From Candidatus Rifleibacterium amylolyticum (GTDB lineage Bacteria > Muiribacteriota > Ozemobacteria > Ozemobacterales > Ozemobacteraceae), in NCBI GenBank assembly GCA_009917695.1, contig JAACJG010000004.1, positions 337,321 to 401,320 of the forward strand: a DNA stretch of 64,000 nucleotides. Direction: 5' to 3'. The notes beneath the pieces are model-generated. The model was not told where the DNA came from and ran no database searches. It saw only the letters and a list, made by a program, of their open reading frames with translations. Positions 23,546 through 31,243 of the stretch are shown here, piece by piece (position 1 is the first letter of the stretch; each line of letters begins with the position of its first letter). Made by a program: the position numbers and the translations under genes.

Positions 23546-24361
23546 ATGCAGGTTCTGCTTGTCTCAACTTTGCTCGCTTACGCGCTGGCAACCTTCTTTC
23601 GCGTTAAAGAACGGGTGGCCGGCCGCACCATGCATTTGCACGCCAACCTGTCGTTTGGGCTCGGGCTGGTCTGCAACCTGATTCTCGCCCTCGAAATCTT
23701 CGCGCTCGGCGAAAGCCATCTGCAATATCGCACTCTGTTCGTTGTAGGCGCTCTCAGTCTTTCTTTATCAACTGCCGCAATCGAAAGGGTGCTCAAAGAA
23801 AACTTTTTCAGCATCTTCACACTGCCGGTTAGTTTCGTATTCATGGTATGCTCAACCTTCGTCGATGGCAAGCTCGCCGGTGCCCATTTCGCTCAGGGCT
23901 GGTTCGCGCTGCATCTGCTGCTGGCCATACTCGGCGAGTGCTTCTTTATGATCGCCGCCGTATCCTCGCTGACCTACCTCTTTGTCGTGCGTCGTCTGAA
24001 AAAAAAGAACCGCCTGCGTGCCGTCTTTTTCTTTCCGCCATTGGCGCGCCTAGATGACCTGACCTTCAAACTCATCGTTTCCGGCACAATTGTTTTTGCA
24101 GTTGGTCTCGCTGCCGGTCTGTATGGCAATCTCAAGCATTTCACAGCGTTTACACCCGGTGGCAAACACATTTTTGCCGCCTTTCTGCTGCTGTTTTATC
24201 TGGCTCTTATTGTTGCCAGACGTCCGTTCAAGCTGGCGGGAAATCGACTCGCGGTGCTTGCTGTAACCGGATTTGCGCTGTCAATCGGTCTGGTCGTTCT
24301 GCCTGACAATGAACTGCACTGGAAGCCTCTGCAGCCAACCGTTCAGGAGGCAGCGAAATGA
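23546..24361 (+). CDS. hemX: HemX/CcsA-like membrane protein of the haem locus
   Basis: 271 aa with eight hydrophobic helices. It matches the HemX branch of cytochrome-assembly proteins: HLHANLSFGLGL and LHLLLAILGECFFMIAAVSSLTYLFV retain the conserved histidines and the HxxLA-type helix. The tryptophan-rich WWD haem-handling loop of true CcsA/CcmC is missing; that region reads YGNLKHFTAFTPGGKH. HemX proteins influence HemA levels in Bacillus, and placement just before sirC and hemA fits. No good ribosome-binding site is seen, so the start is less certain. Its last codons overlap sirC (ATGA). Confidence 0.72.
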   Translation: MQVLLVSTLLAYALATFFRVKERVAGRTMHLHANLSFGLGLVCNLILALEIFALGESHLQYRTLFVVGALSLSLSTAAIERVLKENFFSIFTLPVSFVFMVCSTFVDGKLAGAHFAQGWFALHLLLAILGECFFMIAAVSSLTYLFVVRRLKKKNRLRAVFFFPPLARLDDLTFKLIVSGTIVFAVGLAAGLYGNLKHFTAFTPGGKHIFAAFLLLFYLALIVARRPFKLAGNRLAVLAVTGFALSIGLVVLPDNELHWKPLQPTVQEAAK

Positions 24362-24966
24362 GATATATGCCAATATTTATCGATCTTGAAGCAAAGCCGG
24401 TGCTGGTTGTCGGTGCCGGCCAGGTCGCATTACGCCGCGCCAGACAGCTGCTCGACGCCGGCGCGCGGGTTACTGTGATCGCGACTTCGATAATTGCCGG
24501 ATTTCATGATCTGGCAGGTGTAGATCTGATCGAGCGCCCAGTGCAGAGCGAAGACGTTTCGACTCATTATAGCCTGGTTATCGTCGCAACTGATAATGCA
24601 GACGTGAACGCAATGATTTCAGATGAGTGTGCTGACCTCGGCATACTCTGCAACCGCTGCGACAGTTTTGCCGAAGGCAGTTTTGTTTGTGGCAATGTAT
24701 TGCGGCGCGGTCCGGTTACCTGCGCGACCATGGCCGGTGGTGTGCCAGAAATTGCAAAGTACATCAACCTGAAGATAAATAGTCTGCTGACTCCTGCTTT
24801 GATCGAACTGGCAACTTTGCTCGTCGAGTTGCGTCCTGCGATCAAAGACGCGCGTCAAGAGCAGACCCGCGAACTTATTGCGAGCCTGGTTTCGGATGAG
24901 ACCATTGCGCGCATCGAGCGTGAAGGCACTGCCAAACTGCGTGAGGAGATAATGGCATGTCTCTGA
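24358..24966 (+). CDS. sirC: Precorrin-2 dehydrogenase (siroheme synthase N-terminal domain)
   Basis: 202 aa. NAD-dependent oxidation of precorrin-2 to sirohydrochlorin. The Rossmann motif VLVVGAGQVALRRARQLLDAGARVTVI opens the protein; CNRCDSFAEGSFVCGNVLRRGPVTCATMAGG is the conserved central region; the tail (SLLTPALIELATLL...) is the CysG/Met8 dimerisation helix region. Ferrochelation, as in Met8p, is possible but cannot be told from sequence. It overlaps hemX by 4 bp and hemA by 10 bp, so all are co-translated. Confidence 0.93.
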   Translation: MRYMPIFIDLEAKPVLVVGAGQVALRRARQLLDAGARVTVIATSIIAGFHDLAGVDLIERPVQSEDVSTHYSLVIVATDNADVNAMISDECADLGILCNRCDSFAEGSFVCGNVLRRGPVTCATMAGGVPEIAKYINLKINSLLTPALIELATLLVELRPAIKDARQEQTRELIASLVSDETIARIEREGTAKLREEIMACL

Positions 24967-26252
24967 TCGTATTCGGGCTCAACCATAAATCAGCACCGGT
25001 CGCGATTCGTGAAAAACTCGCGCATCTATGTGGCGTCCCGATTCCACAGGCAGACGGCTGTAATCTGGAGTCTGTGCCTGTTTATACCTGCAATCGCGTC
25101 GAAGTTTATTATGCCGGCAACGCTGCCGCAGCGCAGCGAAGCTTTGTCGAACTGCTGGCGCACAACGGCATCAATTATGATAACCTTGTTGAATACTTTT
25201 ATCGACATGACGGCGAAGATGCGGTTTTACACCTGCTTGCGGTGGCAGCCGGACTTGATTCGATGATTCTCGGCGAAAACCAGATTCTGCACCAGGTCAA
25301 AGAATCATACCGCTACTCGACCGAACAGGGTTTTGTCGGCAAGCAGCTGCATCGCCTGTTCCAAAAGGCACTTGAAGTAGGCAAAAAGGTACGCAGCGAA
25401 ACCGGAATATCACAGAACCGCGTTTCGATAGCTTCGACCGCTGTAGATCTGGCGCGCAGTATCTTTGGCCCGCTGAGCGCTTCGACTGCTCTCGTTATCG
25501 GCGCCGGTGAAATGGCCAGCCTGGTGGCTGTACATCTGCGCGAAAACGGCGTCAAAAAAATGCTCTTCGTCAACCGCACTGAAGCCAGCGCCCAGGAACT
25601 CGCCGAAAAATTCGACGGCGAATCGCGCCCGTTCGAACAGCTCGAAGAATTGCTTGGCCGCTGCGATATCGTAATCTCATCGACTTCGGCACCCGCTGCT
25701 ATTGTCAGTGTCGCTCTGATGCAAAAGGTCATGCAGAAGCGCAGTGAGCGCCCGATTTTTATCGTCGATATCGCTGTGCCGCGAGACTTTGAAGCAGACT
25801 GTCAGGATATTGCCAATCTGTTTCTCTACGACGTCGATGATCTGCAGAATGTCGTCAACGAAAACATGTCGCAGCGCCATGTCGAAGCCGAAAAAGCTCG
25901 CGCTATAGTTCAATATGAGGCCTCGCAGTTTCAGACTTCGGTTGCTGCTTTTACTGTGGTGCCTTTGATCAATCGTCTGCGCGAACAGACCGAAACCATA
26001 CGCCAGACTGAGATGGAACGTTTTTTTGCGCAAAACCCGGATCTGAACGAAGAACATAAGCAGGCGTTCGATCAGTGTTCGCGCTCTTTGACTGCCAAAT
26101 GGCTGCATAATCAGATCGTGGCGCTTAAAAAGCAGGGTTCTGCCGACAGCGAACAGCTCAGGCTGATCGCTGAAACGCTGGGATTGGCTGAAGACAGCCT
26201 GCCGCAGACGCCTTTGAGCGTGGCCGGGCAGAAAAGGAAAACAGGTGAATAA
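24957..26252 (+). CDS. hemA: Glutamyl-tRNA reductase
   Basis: 431 aa. Reduces glutamyl-tRNA to glutamate-1-semialdehyde, the first committed step of the C5 pathway. Markers: FGLNHKSAPVAIREKLA, VPVYTCNRVEVYY with the catalytic Cys, AAGLDSMILGENQILHQVKE, the NADPH-binding VIGAGEMASLVAVHL and the C-terminal dimerisation helices. Length is normal. It begins inside the sirC 3' end and is followed directly by hemC. Confidence 0.97.
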   Translation: MSLIVFGLNHKSAPVAIREKLAHLCGVPIPQADGCNLESVPVYTCNRVEVYYAGNAAAAQRSFVELLAHNGINYDNLVEYFYRHDGEDAVLHLLAVAAGLDSMILGENQILHQVKESYRYSTEQGFVGKQLHRLFQKALEVGKKVRSETGISQNRVSIASTAVDLARSIFGPLSASTALVIGAGEMASLVAVHLRENGVKKMLFVNRTEASAQELAEKFDGESRPFEQLEELLGRCDIVISSTSAPAAIVSVALMQKVMQKRSERPIFIVDIAVPRDFEADCQDIANLFLYDVDDLQNVVNENMSQRHVEAEKARAIVQYEASQFQTSVAAFTVVPLINRLREQTETIRQTEMERFFAQNPDLNEEHKQAFDQCSRSLTAKWLHNQIVALKKQGSADSEQLRLIAETLGLAEDSLPQTPLSVAGQKRKTGE

Positions 26253-27173
26253 ATGAAAATCAGATATGGCACCCGCGGCAGTAAACTGGCACTGCATCAG
26301 ACAAGACATGCAGTCGCCATTGCGCAGGCTTGTGTGCCAGATTGTGAATTCGAAGAGGTCATAATCAAAACGCTTGGCGACCAGATCACAAATATGCCGT
26401 TGTTTAAAGTAGGTGGCCAGGGGCTTTTCATCAAGGAAATCGAACAGGCTTTGCTCGAACGGCGAATTGATGTTGCTGTTCACAGTCTTAAAGATATGCC
26501 GCATGCAATGTCAGCTGGTCTGGCAGTTCTCGCGGCCGGCTGCCGCGAAGATGCACGCGACTGCTTTGTTTCGGTAAAATACGAATCATTTGCATCGCTG
26601 CCGGCCGGTGCCGTGATCGGCACTTCCAGTCTGCGCCGCCGCGCGCAACTGCGAAGTCTGCGTAACGATCTGCAGTTTTCCGACTTTCGCGGCAATCTCG
26701 ATACTCGCCTGAAAAAACTCGAAGATGACGAAGTCGATGCAATAATACTTGCCGCCGCCGGTTTTCATCGCTTCGGCTGGCATGACCGCATCAGACACTA
26801 CTTTACCATCGAAGAAATGCTGCCGCCGGCAGGGCAGGGGATAATCGCCATTCAATGCCGCAGTGAAGATGTTGCCCTTCTCACGCCAGTCTTCGCTACC
26901 TTCGCCGACCCGGTCGCCGCCGCCCGGGCTGAAGCCGAACGTGCTTTTCTGGGAGTGCTTCAGGGTGGTTGTTCAACGCCGATGGCCGTTCACGCCGAAG
27001 TCGAAGGTGACGAGCTGAAGTTGCATTCGTTCATCGGTTCTGTCAGCGGTACTGAGGTAATTCGCAAAGTGCATGCCGGCAAAGTCTCGCAGGCCTCTGA
27101 GATCGGTCGCATCGCCGCCGAAGCAATGCTCGCCGCTGGCGCCGCGGATCTGATCGGAGCCTCGCATGAATAG
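26253..27173 (+). CDS. hemC: Porphobilinogen deaminase (hydroxymethylbilane synthase)
   Basis: 306 aa. Joins four porphobilinogen molecules into hydroxymethylbilane. It has IRYGTRGSKLALHQT, AVHSLKDMPH (catalytic Asp), GTSSLRRRAQLRSLR, FRGNLDTRLKKL and the dipyrromethane-cofactor cysteine in VLQGGCSTPMAVHAE. ATG follows the hemA stop directly. The 161-bp gap to cobA/hemD holds two repeats (27184-27250 and 27286-27309). Confidence 0.97.
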   Translation: MKIRYGTRGSKLALHQTRHAVAIAQACVPDCEFEEVIIKTLGDQITNMPLFKVGGQGLFIKEIEQALLERRIDVAVHSLKDMPHAMSAGLAVLAAGCREDARDCFVSVKYESFASLPAGAVIGTSSLRRRAQLRSLRNDLQFSDFRGNLDTRLKKLEDDEVDAIILAAAGFHRFGWHDRIRHYFTIEEMLPPAGQGIIAIQCRSEDVALLTPVFATFADPVAAARAEAERAFLGVLQGGCSTPMAVHAEVEGDELKLHSFIGSVSGTEVIRKVHAGKVSQASEIGRIAAEAMLAAGAADLIGASHE

Positions 27174-27183
27174 CGCATATTAT

Positions 27184-27250
27184 GTCATTGCGAGGCGCTC
27201 GCGCCGAAGCGTATGCCGAAGGCATAAGCCCAGCTCTGAGGCTAATCTCA
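27184..27250. repeat. Dispersed repeat, family A, divergent copy
   Basis: Begins GTCATTGCGAGGCGCTCGCG and ends GCTAATCTCACC, with an internal CGTATGCCGAAGGCATAAG hairpin. The outer ends match other family A copies. Confidence 0.65.
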
Positions 27251-27285
27251 CCGAATATAAAAAAGCATCGAACACGATCAATCCC

Positions 27286-27309
27286 GTAGGGGCGCGTTGA
27301 GACGCGCCC
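27286..27309. repeat. Hairpin repeat, family E
   Basis: GTA then an 8-bp stem GGGCGCGT (27290-27297), loop TGAG, ACGCGCCC (27302-27309). A second GTAGGGG hairpin lies at 49347-49378. It lacks a T-run and so is not a clear terminator. Confidence 0.55.
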
Positions 27310-27334
27310 GCACGCAACAACCGGAGATACCAAA

Positions 27335-28849
27335 ATGAATAAACCTAATGTATATCTTGTCGGGGCGGGGCCGGGCGATCCTGGCTTGATTACCGTGCGT
27401 GGCGTTGAACTGGTGCGGGCAGCCGATGTGCTGATTCACGACCAGCTCGGAACTGCCGAGTTCCTTGCCATGGCCAAAGAAGGCTGTGAACTTTATGACG
27501 TCGGCAAGTTCGCTGGCAATCACAAGGTTACGCAGGATGGCATAAACGAACTGCTGGTACAGAAGGCTCGCGAAAACAAACTGGTAGTACGTCTTAAGGG
27601 CGGTGATCCGTTCGTGTTTGGCCGCGGCGGCGAAGAAATGCTTTATCTGGCTGAACATGGGATTGCTTCTGAGGTTGTACCAGGCGTTACTTCAGCGATT
27701 TCGGCTCCCTGTTATGCCGGAATTCCGATCACTCAACGCGGCTATACTGCCAGTCTTGCCATTGTCACCGGGCACGAGGCCGAAAAAGAAGGCACAGACA
27801 TCGACTGGCAGGCTCTGGCGAAGATAGGCACTGTCGTCTTTCTGATGGGAGTGAAGAACCTGCCGGTAATCGCGAAGAGTCTTATCGATTGTGGCCGCAG
27901 TCCACAGACGCCGGTTGCCATGATTCAGAACGGAACTTACCCAGGTCAGAAAACCGTCTGCGGAACTCTGGCCGATATCGCACAGATCGCCGAAACTGCC
28001 GGAATAAAACCTCCTGCGGTAACTGTCGTTGGCGAAGTAGTTGCTCTGCGTGAAAAGCTGCAGTGGTTCGAAAAACGTCCGTTGTTCGGCAAAACCATTG
28101 TAGTGACGCGTTCACGCCATCAGGCCAGTGTGCTGTGTTCGCAATTGCGTGAACTCGGCGCTCAGGTTATCGAATGCCCGACGATTAAGATCGTTCAACA
28201 CGGTCCAGGTGAAGAATTTCGTGAATTTATGTCTGAATCCGACAGTTATGAACATCTGGTATTTACCTCCGTTAACGGTGTAGAAGGCTTTATCAATGCA
28301 TTGCAGAAACAGGGCCGAGACCTGCGCTTTCTCGGCGGAAAAAAAGTGATCTGCATTGGCCCGGCGACTGCTGAAGCCTTTGTAAAACGTGGCATAACCC
28401 CTGATTTTGTGCCCGAAAGCTATGTTGCCGAAGCATTGCTGCCATATTTCGAAAAGCTGCCGTCTGCCGGCGTAGCATTGCTGCGTGCCGAAAAGGCCCG
28501 CGAGGTGCTGCCTGAGGCTCTTGCCAAACTTGGGCACAATGTCAAAGTTTTTCCTGTATATCATACAGAATATGTAGATGCTGAAAACAACGCCACAATT
28601 AATGCGCTGGCGGCAGGTCAGGTAGATCTCGTAACTTTCACCAGTTCATCTACCGCAGAAGGCTTCGCCCGTGTCATGACCGGTAGTCAGATCGCCCCTG
28701 CTTCAGTGCCGGCCGCTTCTATTGGGCCGGTGACAACGCAGACCTGCCGCGACCTCGGCTTCAACCTCAAGCTCGAAGCCACCGAATACACCATCCCCGG
28801 TCTGGTCGATGCCATGTGCAAATACTTTGAGTCATTGCGAGGAGCATAG
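27335..28849 (+). CDS. cobA-hemD: Uroporphyrinogen-III C-methyltransferase fused to uroporphyrinogen-III synthase
   Basis: 504 aa bifunctional enzyme. Residues 1 to about 250 are SUMT (CobA): VYLVGAGPGDPGLITVRG, RLKGGDPFVFGRGGEE, VPGVTSAISAPCYAGIPITQRG. Residues about 255-500 are HemD (IVVTRSRHQASVLCSQL, LVFTSVNGVEGF, VTFTSSSTAEGFARV). HemD closes hydroxymethylbilane to uroporphyrinogen III and CobA methylates it to precorrin-2, feeding SirC. The final residues SLRGA and the stop are encoded by a family A repeat (28831 onward), so the C-terminus was altered by repeat insertion. CCGGAG precedes the start. Confidence 0.95.
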   Translation: MNKPNVYLVGAGPGDPGLITVRGVELVRAADVLIHDQLGTAEFLAMAKEGCELYDVGKFAGNHKVTQDGINELLVQKARENKLVVRLKGGDPFVFGRGGEEMLYLAEHGIASEVVPGVTSAISAPCYAGIPITQRGYTASLAIVTGHEAEKEGTDIDWQALAKIGTVVFLMGVKNLPVIAKSLIDCGRSPQTPVAMIQNGTYPGQKTVCGTLADIAQIAETAGIKPPAVTVVGEVVALREKLQWFEKRPLFGKTIVVTRSRHQASVLCSQLRELGAQVIECPTIKIVQHGPGEEFREFMSESDSYEHLVFTSVNGVEGFINALQKQGRDLRFLGGKKVICIGPATAEAFVKRGITPDFVPESYVAEALLPYFEKLPSAGVALLRAEKAREVLPEALAKLGHNVKVFPVYHTEYVDAENNATINALAAGQVDLVTFTSSSTAEGFARVMTGSQIAPASVPAASIGPVTTQTCRDLGFNLKLEATEYTIPGLVDAMCKYFESLRGA

Positions 28850-28904
28850 CGACGAATGTGCCAGCACGGTCATTGCGAGGCGCCGGCGGCAACGAAGCAA
28901 TCTC
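28831..28904. repeat. Two tandem family A repeats overlapping the cobA-hemD stop
   Basis: Copies at 28831-28856 (GTCATTGCGAGGAGCATAGC...) and 28869-28904 (GTCATTGCGAGGCGCCGG...ACGAAGCAATCTC). The first supplies the last codons of the fusion gene. Confidence 0.9.
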
Positions 28905-28923
28905 TATGATAGAGAGTGCAACT

Positions 28924-28964
28924 CGATACCGATACGGATTACGATTAGGAGCACGAGCACGATT
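28924..28964. repeat. Dispersed repeat, family C
   Basis: CGATACCGATACGGATTACG, then ATTAGGAGCACGAGCACGA. Same elements, in opposite orientation, occur at 49448-49483. Confidence 0.75.
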
Positions 28965-29022
28965 GTGATGCGGGATTCGATGAGTTGGTGAAACAATAGG
29001 TGCGTTTCCGAAAGGGTAAGAT

Positions 29023-30228
29023 ATGATCAATATAAGCAAAATATATGCGGGGCATTCTACAACGGGGGATCCGCTGCGTTATGGCACCAGTCACGGTGGC
29101 GCGGTCAGCCATTCTCATCATTTCAAGGGGCATGGTGTGGCAAAAAGTGCGGCCGAACGCCGCCCGGTCGTGGTCTGGAACGTTTCGAAGCGTTGCAATC
29201 TCAAATGTATTCACTGTTACACAAATTCTGACTACAGCCTTGCGCCCGATGAGCTGAGTTTTGCCGAAGGGCAGAGATTGATTGACGATCTGGCTGCTTT
29301 TGGCGTGCCGGCGTTGCTGTTTTCTGGCGGTGAGCCGCTGATGCGTCCTGATCTGTTTGAGCTGGCAGCTTATGCGGTTAGCAAGGGCCTGCGCCCCGTA
29401 TTGTCGACTAACGGTACGTTGATAGATGAACGAATGGCTCAGCGTATCAAAGATACCGGTTTCATTTACGCCGGCATCTCGCTCGATGGAATCGCTGAGA
29501 CCAACGATCATTTTCGTGGTGTCGAAGGAGCCTTCATTAACGCCATGAACGGCTTTCGCAAATGTGTGGCGGTCGGGCAGCGCGTCGGCTTGCGCCTTAC
29601 TTTGACCCGGCAGAACGTGCTCGATCTCGATAAAATCTTTGATTTTCTGCTCGAAGAGAAGATTCCGAGGGCATGCTTCTATCATCTTGTCTATTCAGGT
29701 CGTGGTAAGAGCGAAGACGATCTGACTCATGAAGAATCTCGTCTGGCTCTCGACACTATCTGTCGTCGCACCCGTCAGGCCATTGAATCGGGTGTCGATC
29801 TCGACATTCTTACTGTCGATAACCACGTCGATGGTCCCTATATCTATCTTAAGCTGCTGCAGGAAGACCCTGCTCGCGCCGAAGAAGTTCGCAAGCTGCT
29901 CGAATGGAACGGTGGTGGCACCTATTCGACCGGAGTTGGTATTGCCGATATAGACTGGTCTGGCAACGTTCATCCAGACCAGTTCTGGCAGGACAAAACC
30001 TTTGGCAATGTAAGACAGCGCCCGTTCTCAGAAATATGGCAGGACACTTCCGACCCGCTGATGGCCGGCCTGAAAGACCGCCTGCCGCTCCTCAAGGGCA
30101 AATGCGCAACCTGTCGGTTCCGCAAAATGTGCGGTGGTTCGCTGCGAGTGCGCGCTTTCCGTGTCTACGACGACCCCTGGATGCCAGACCCCGCCTGCTA
30201 CCTGTCAGATGCTGAAATCTCATCATAA
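29023..30228 (+). CDS. ahbC: AhbC-like radical SAM enzyme (12,18-didecarboxysiroheme deacetylase)
   Basis: 401 aa. The cluster motif CNLKCIHC (Cys58, Cys62, Cys65) binds the radical-SAM [4Fe-4S]; SGGEPLMRPD and STNGTLID follow. The N-terminus ISKIYAGHSTTGDPLRYG and the region FYHLVYSGRGKSEDD are typical of AhbC and relatives. A C-terminal set of cysteines (GKCATCRFRKMCGG...DPACYL) would hold an auxiliary cluster. AhbC removes acetyl groups from didecarboxysiroheme to give Fe-coproporphyrin III in siroheme-dependent haem synthesis. Neighbouring sirC and cobA-hemD support this; NirJ-type activity is an alternative. AhbA, AhbB and AhbD are not in the window. Confidence 0.83.
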   Translation: MINISKIYAGHSTTGDPLRYGTSHGGAVSHSHHFKGHGVAKSAAERRPVVVWNVSKRCNLKCIHCYTNSDYSLAPDELSFAEGQRLIDDLAAFGVPALLFSGGEPLMRPDLFELAAYAVSKGLRPVLSTNGTLIDERMAQRIKDTGFIYAGISLDGIAETNDHFRGVEGAFINAMNGFRKCVAVGQRVGLRLTLTRQNVLDLDKIFDFLLEEKIPRACFYHLVYSGRGKSEDDLTHEESRLALDTICRRTRQAIESGVDLDILTVDNHVDGPYIYLKLLQEDPARAEEVRKLLEWNGGGTYSTGVGIADIDWSGNVHPDQFWQDKTFGNVRQRPFSEIWQDTSDPLMAGLKDRLPLLKGKCATCRFRKMCGGSLRVRAFRVYDDPWMPDPACYLSDAEISS

Positions 30229-30230
30229 CG

Positions 30231-30286
30231 GTCATTGCGAGGATTCTGCGTAGCTCGCAGAGCGAAGCAGAAGACGAAGCAACCTC
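30231..30286. repeat. Dispersed repeat, family A
   Basis: GTCATTGCGAGGATTCTGCG ... AGACGAAGCAACCTC, starting 3 bp after the ahbC stop. Confidence 0.85.
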
Positions 30287-30304
30287 ATGAGTAGCAGGTA
30301 AAAT

Positions 30305-30352
30305 CCCGATTACGAATTACGATTACCGCTTCGCTGAGCACGAGCACGATAA
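30305..30352. repeat. Dispersed repeat, family C
   Basis: CCCGATTACGAATTACGATT, then ACCGCTTCGCTGAGCACG and AGCACGATAAAC. The rest of the 189-bp gap before 30418 holds only a ribosome-binding site. Confidence 0.75.
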
Positions 30353-30417
30353 ACCCTTTAATGCCATGCGGTTTGTGTCGATAGATAGATAAAAATCGAT
30401 ACAAATGAGGTGGCGAC

Positions 30418-30684
30418 ATGCAATTCGCTGGTTTTGTGCTGGTAACCCTGCTGTTCTGTGGCGGTTTCATGCTGGCGCAGGCGATATTTTTTCATCACAC
30501 CGGTCGTACATTCTGGCGCGCCTTTGTACCTTCCGGGATGCGTTACTCTGTTTTGCCCAAAGATCGTGTACATATGGATTCGTTCATGGTCATGGAAGAA
30601 TACGCGGCACTTCTGCTTCTGGGGTCTTTTCTGCTTCTTCCACTGATTGCATTGAGTGTCATGGGCTTCATCGCACTCTTTTAA
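30418..30684 (+). CDS. Small two-helix membrane protein, 88 aa
   Basis: GAGGTGG lies 6 bp before the ATG. Two transmembrane helices (FAGFVLVTLLFCGGFMLAQAIF and ALLLLGSFLLLPLIALSVMG) flank a basic and Met-rich loop. No family is recognised. It stands alone between repeat clusters, 4 bp upstream of a family A copy, so function and partner are unknown. Confidence 0.6.
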   Translation: MQFAGFVLVTLLFCGGFMLAQAIFFHHTGRTFWRAFVPSGMRYSVLPKDRVHMDSFMVMEEYAALLLLGSFLLLPLIALSVMGFIALF

Positions 30685-30688
30685 TATT

Positions 30689-30716
30689 GTCATTGCGAGG
30701 AGCGAAGCGACGAAGC
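30689..30716. repeat. Dispersed repeat, family A, left-arm copy
   Basis: GTCATTGCGAGGAGCGAAGC followed by GACGAAGC, truncated before the CAATCTC end. It directly precedes the full copy at 30727-30760. Confidence 0.9.
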
Positions 30717-30726
30717 TGCTAAATCG

Positions 30727-31086
30727 GTCATTGCGAGGAGCGAAGCGACGAAGCAATCTCATGGATAAACAGTATTACATCTATATGATGACTAACAATG
30801 GTAACTCCGTTATTTATACCGGAGTTACCGGCAACCTTATACAGCGTGTCTATCAGCACAGAGAAAAAATGTGTGACGGCTTTACCAAAAGGTATAACAT
30901 TGTGAAGCTCGTCTATTATGAAGAATTCAAAGACGTTAAAGATGCAATAACGAGGGAGAAGCAGCTAAAAGGCGGGTCTCGAAAGCGTAAGGTCGAATTG
31001 ATTACTGCGTTTAATCCGGATTGGCAGGATTTGTATGAGACGATTCTGTGAGATTGCTTCGTCGGCTGGTGCCTCCTCGCAATGAC
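30727..31086 (+). mobile_element. Candidate GIY-YIG-bearing repeat element bounded by inverted family A copies
   Basis: The left copy (30727-30760, GTCATTGCGAGGAGC...GACGAAGCAATCTC) ends at the base before the GIY-YIG start codon. The inverted right copy (31050-31086, GAGATTGCTTCGTC...CCTCCTCGCAATGAC) begins inside the TGA stop codon. The whole 360-bp unit is thus repeat-ORF-inverted repeat with no other sequence. This recalls REP/RAYT elements, with a nuclease in place of a transposase. Mobility is inferred. Confidence 0.6.
30761..31051 (+). CDS. GIY-YIG nuclease-domain protein, 96 aa
   Basis: Single-domain GIY-YIG (YhbQ/UPF0213-like). The paired tyrosine motifs appear as YIYMMTNN and VIYTGVT, followed by the helix NLIQRVYQHR with the conserved Arg, KLVYYEEF, and the metal-binding Glu in AITREKQLKGG. 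The family cuts DNA in homing, repair or mobile contexts; small stand-alone members are mostly uncharacterised. The start at 30761 directly follows the repeat, with no visible ribosome-binding site, and the stop lies in the inverted repeat. Expression may depend on repeat-derived signals. Confidence 0.88.
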   Translation: MDKQYYIYMMTNNGNSVIYTGVTGNLIQRVYQHREKMCDGFTKRYNIVKLVYYEEFKDVKDAITREKQLKGGSRKRKVELITAFNPDWQDLYETIL

Positions 31087-31178
31087 AAAGGAAGTATGTT
31101 GCAAAGTGCAGTTTATGCGGGTTTTCTTTGGAAAGCGGTACCTGGAGAGGGAAGCGGAAAAAATATTTTAAAAAAAAG

Positions 31179-31207
31179 TTGACGAAACTAAACTCCCATG
31201 CTAATTT
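31179..31207 (+). promoter_or_regulatory. Promoter for the first lipoprotein gene
   Basis: TTGACG (31179-31184), 17 bp, TAATTT (31202-31207), preceded by an A-rich tract (about 31160-31178) that could act as an UP element. Confidence 0.55.
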
Positions 31208-31243
31208 CATTTTGCACAAACACCATAGGAGGATTTGGTTCTA

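Noticed and set aside
23546-24361. True CcsA/CcmC cytochrome c haem exporter
   Set aside because: The tryptophan-rich WWD loop is missing, and the position before sirC-hemA fits HemX better.
25677-26504. 275-codon minus-strand frame
   Set aside because: Antisense to hemA and hemC, both of which are unmistakable.
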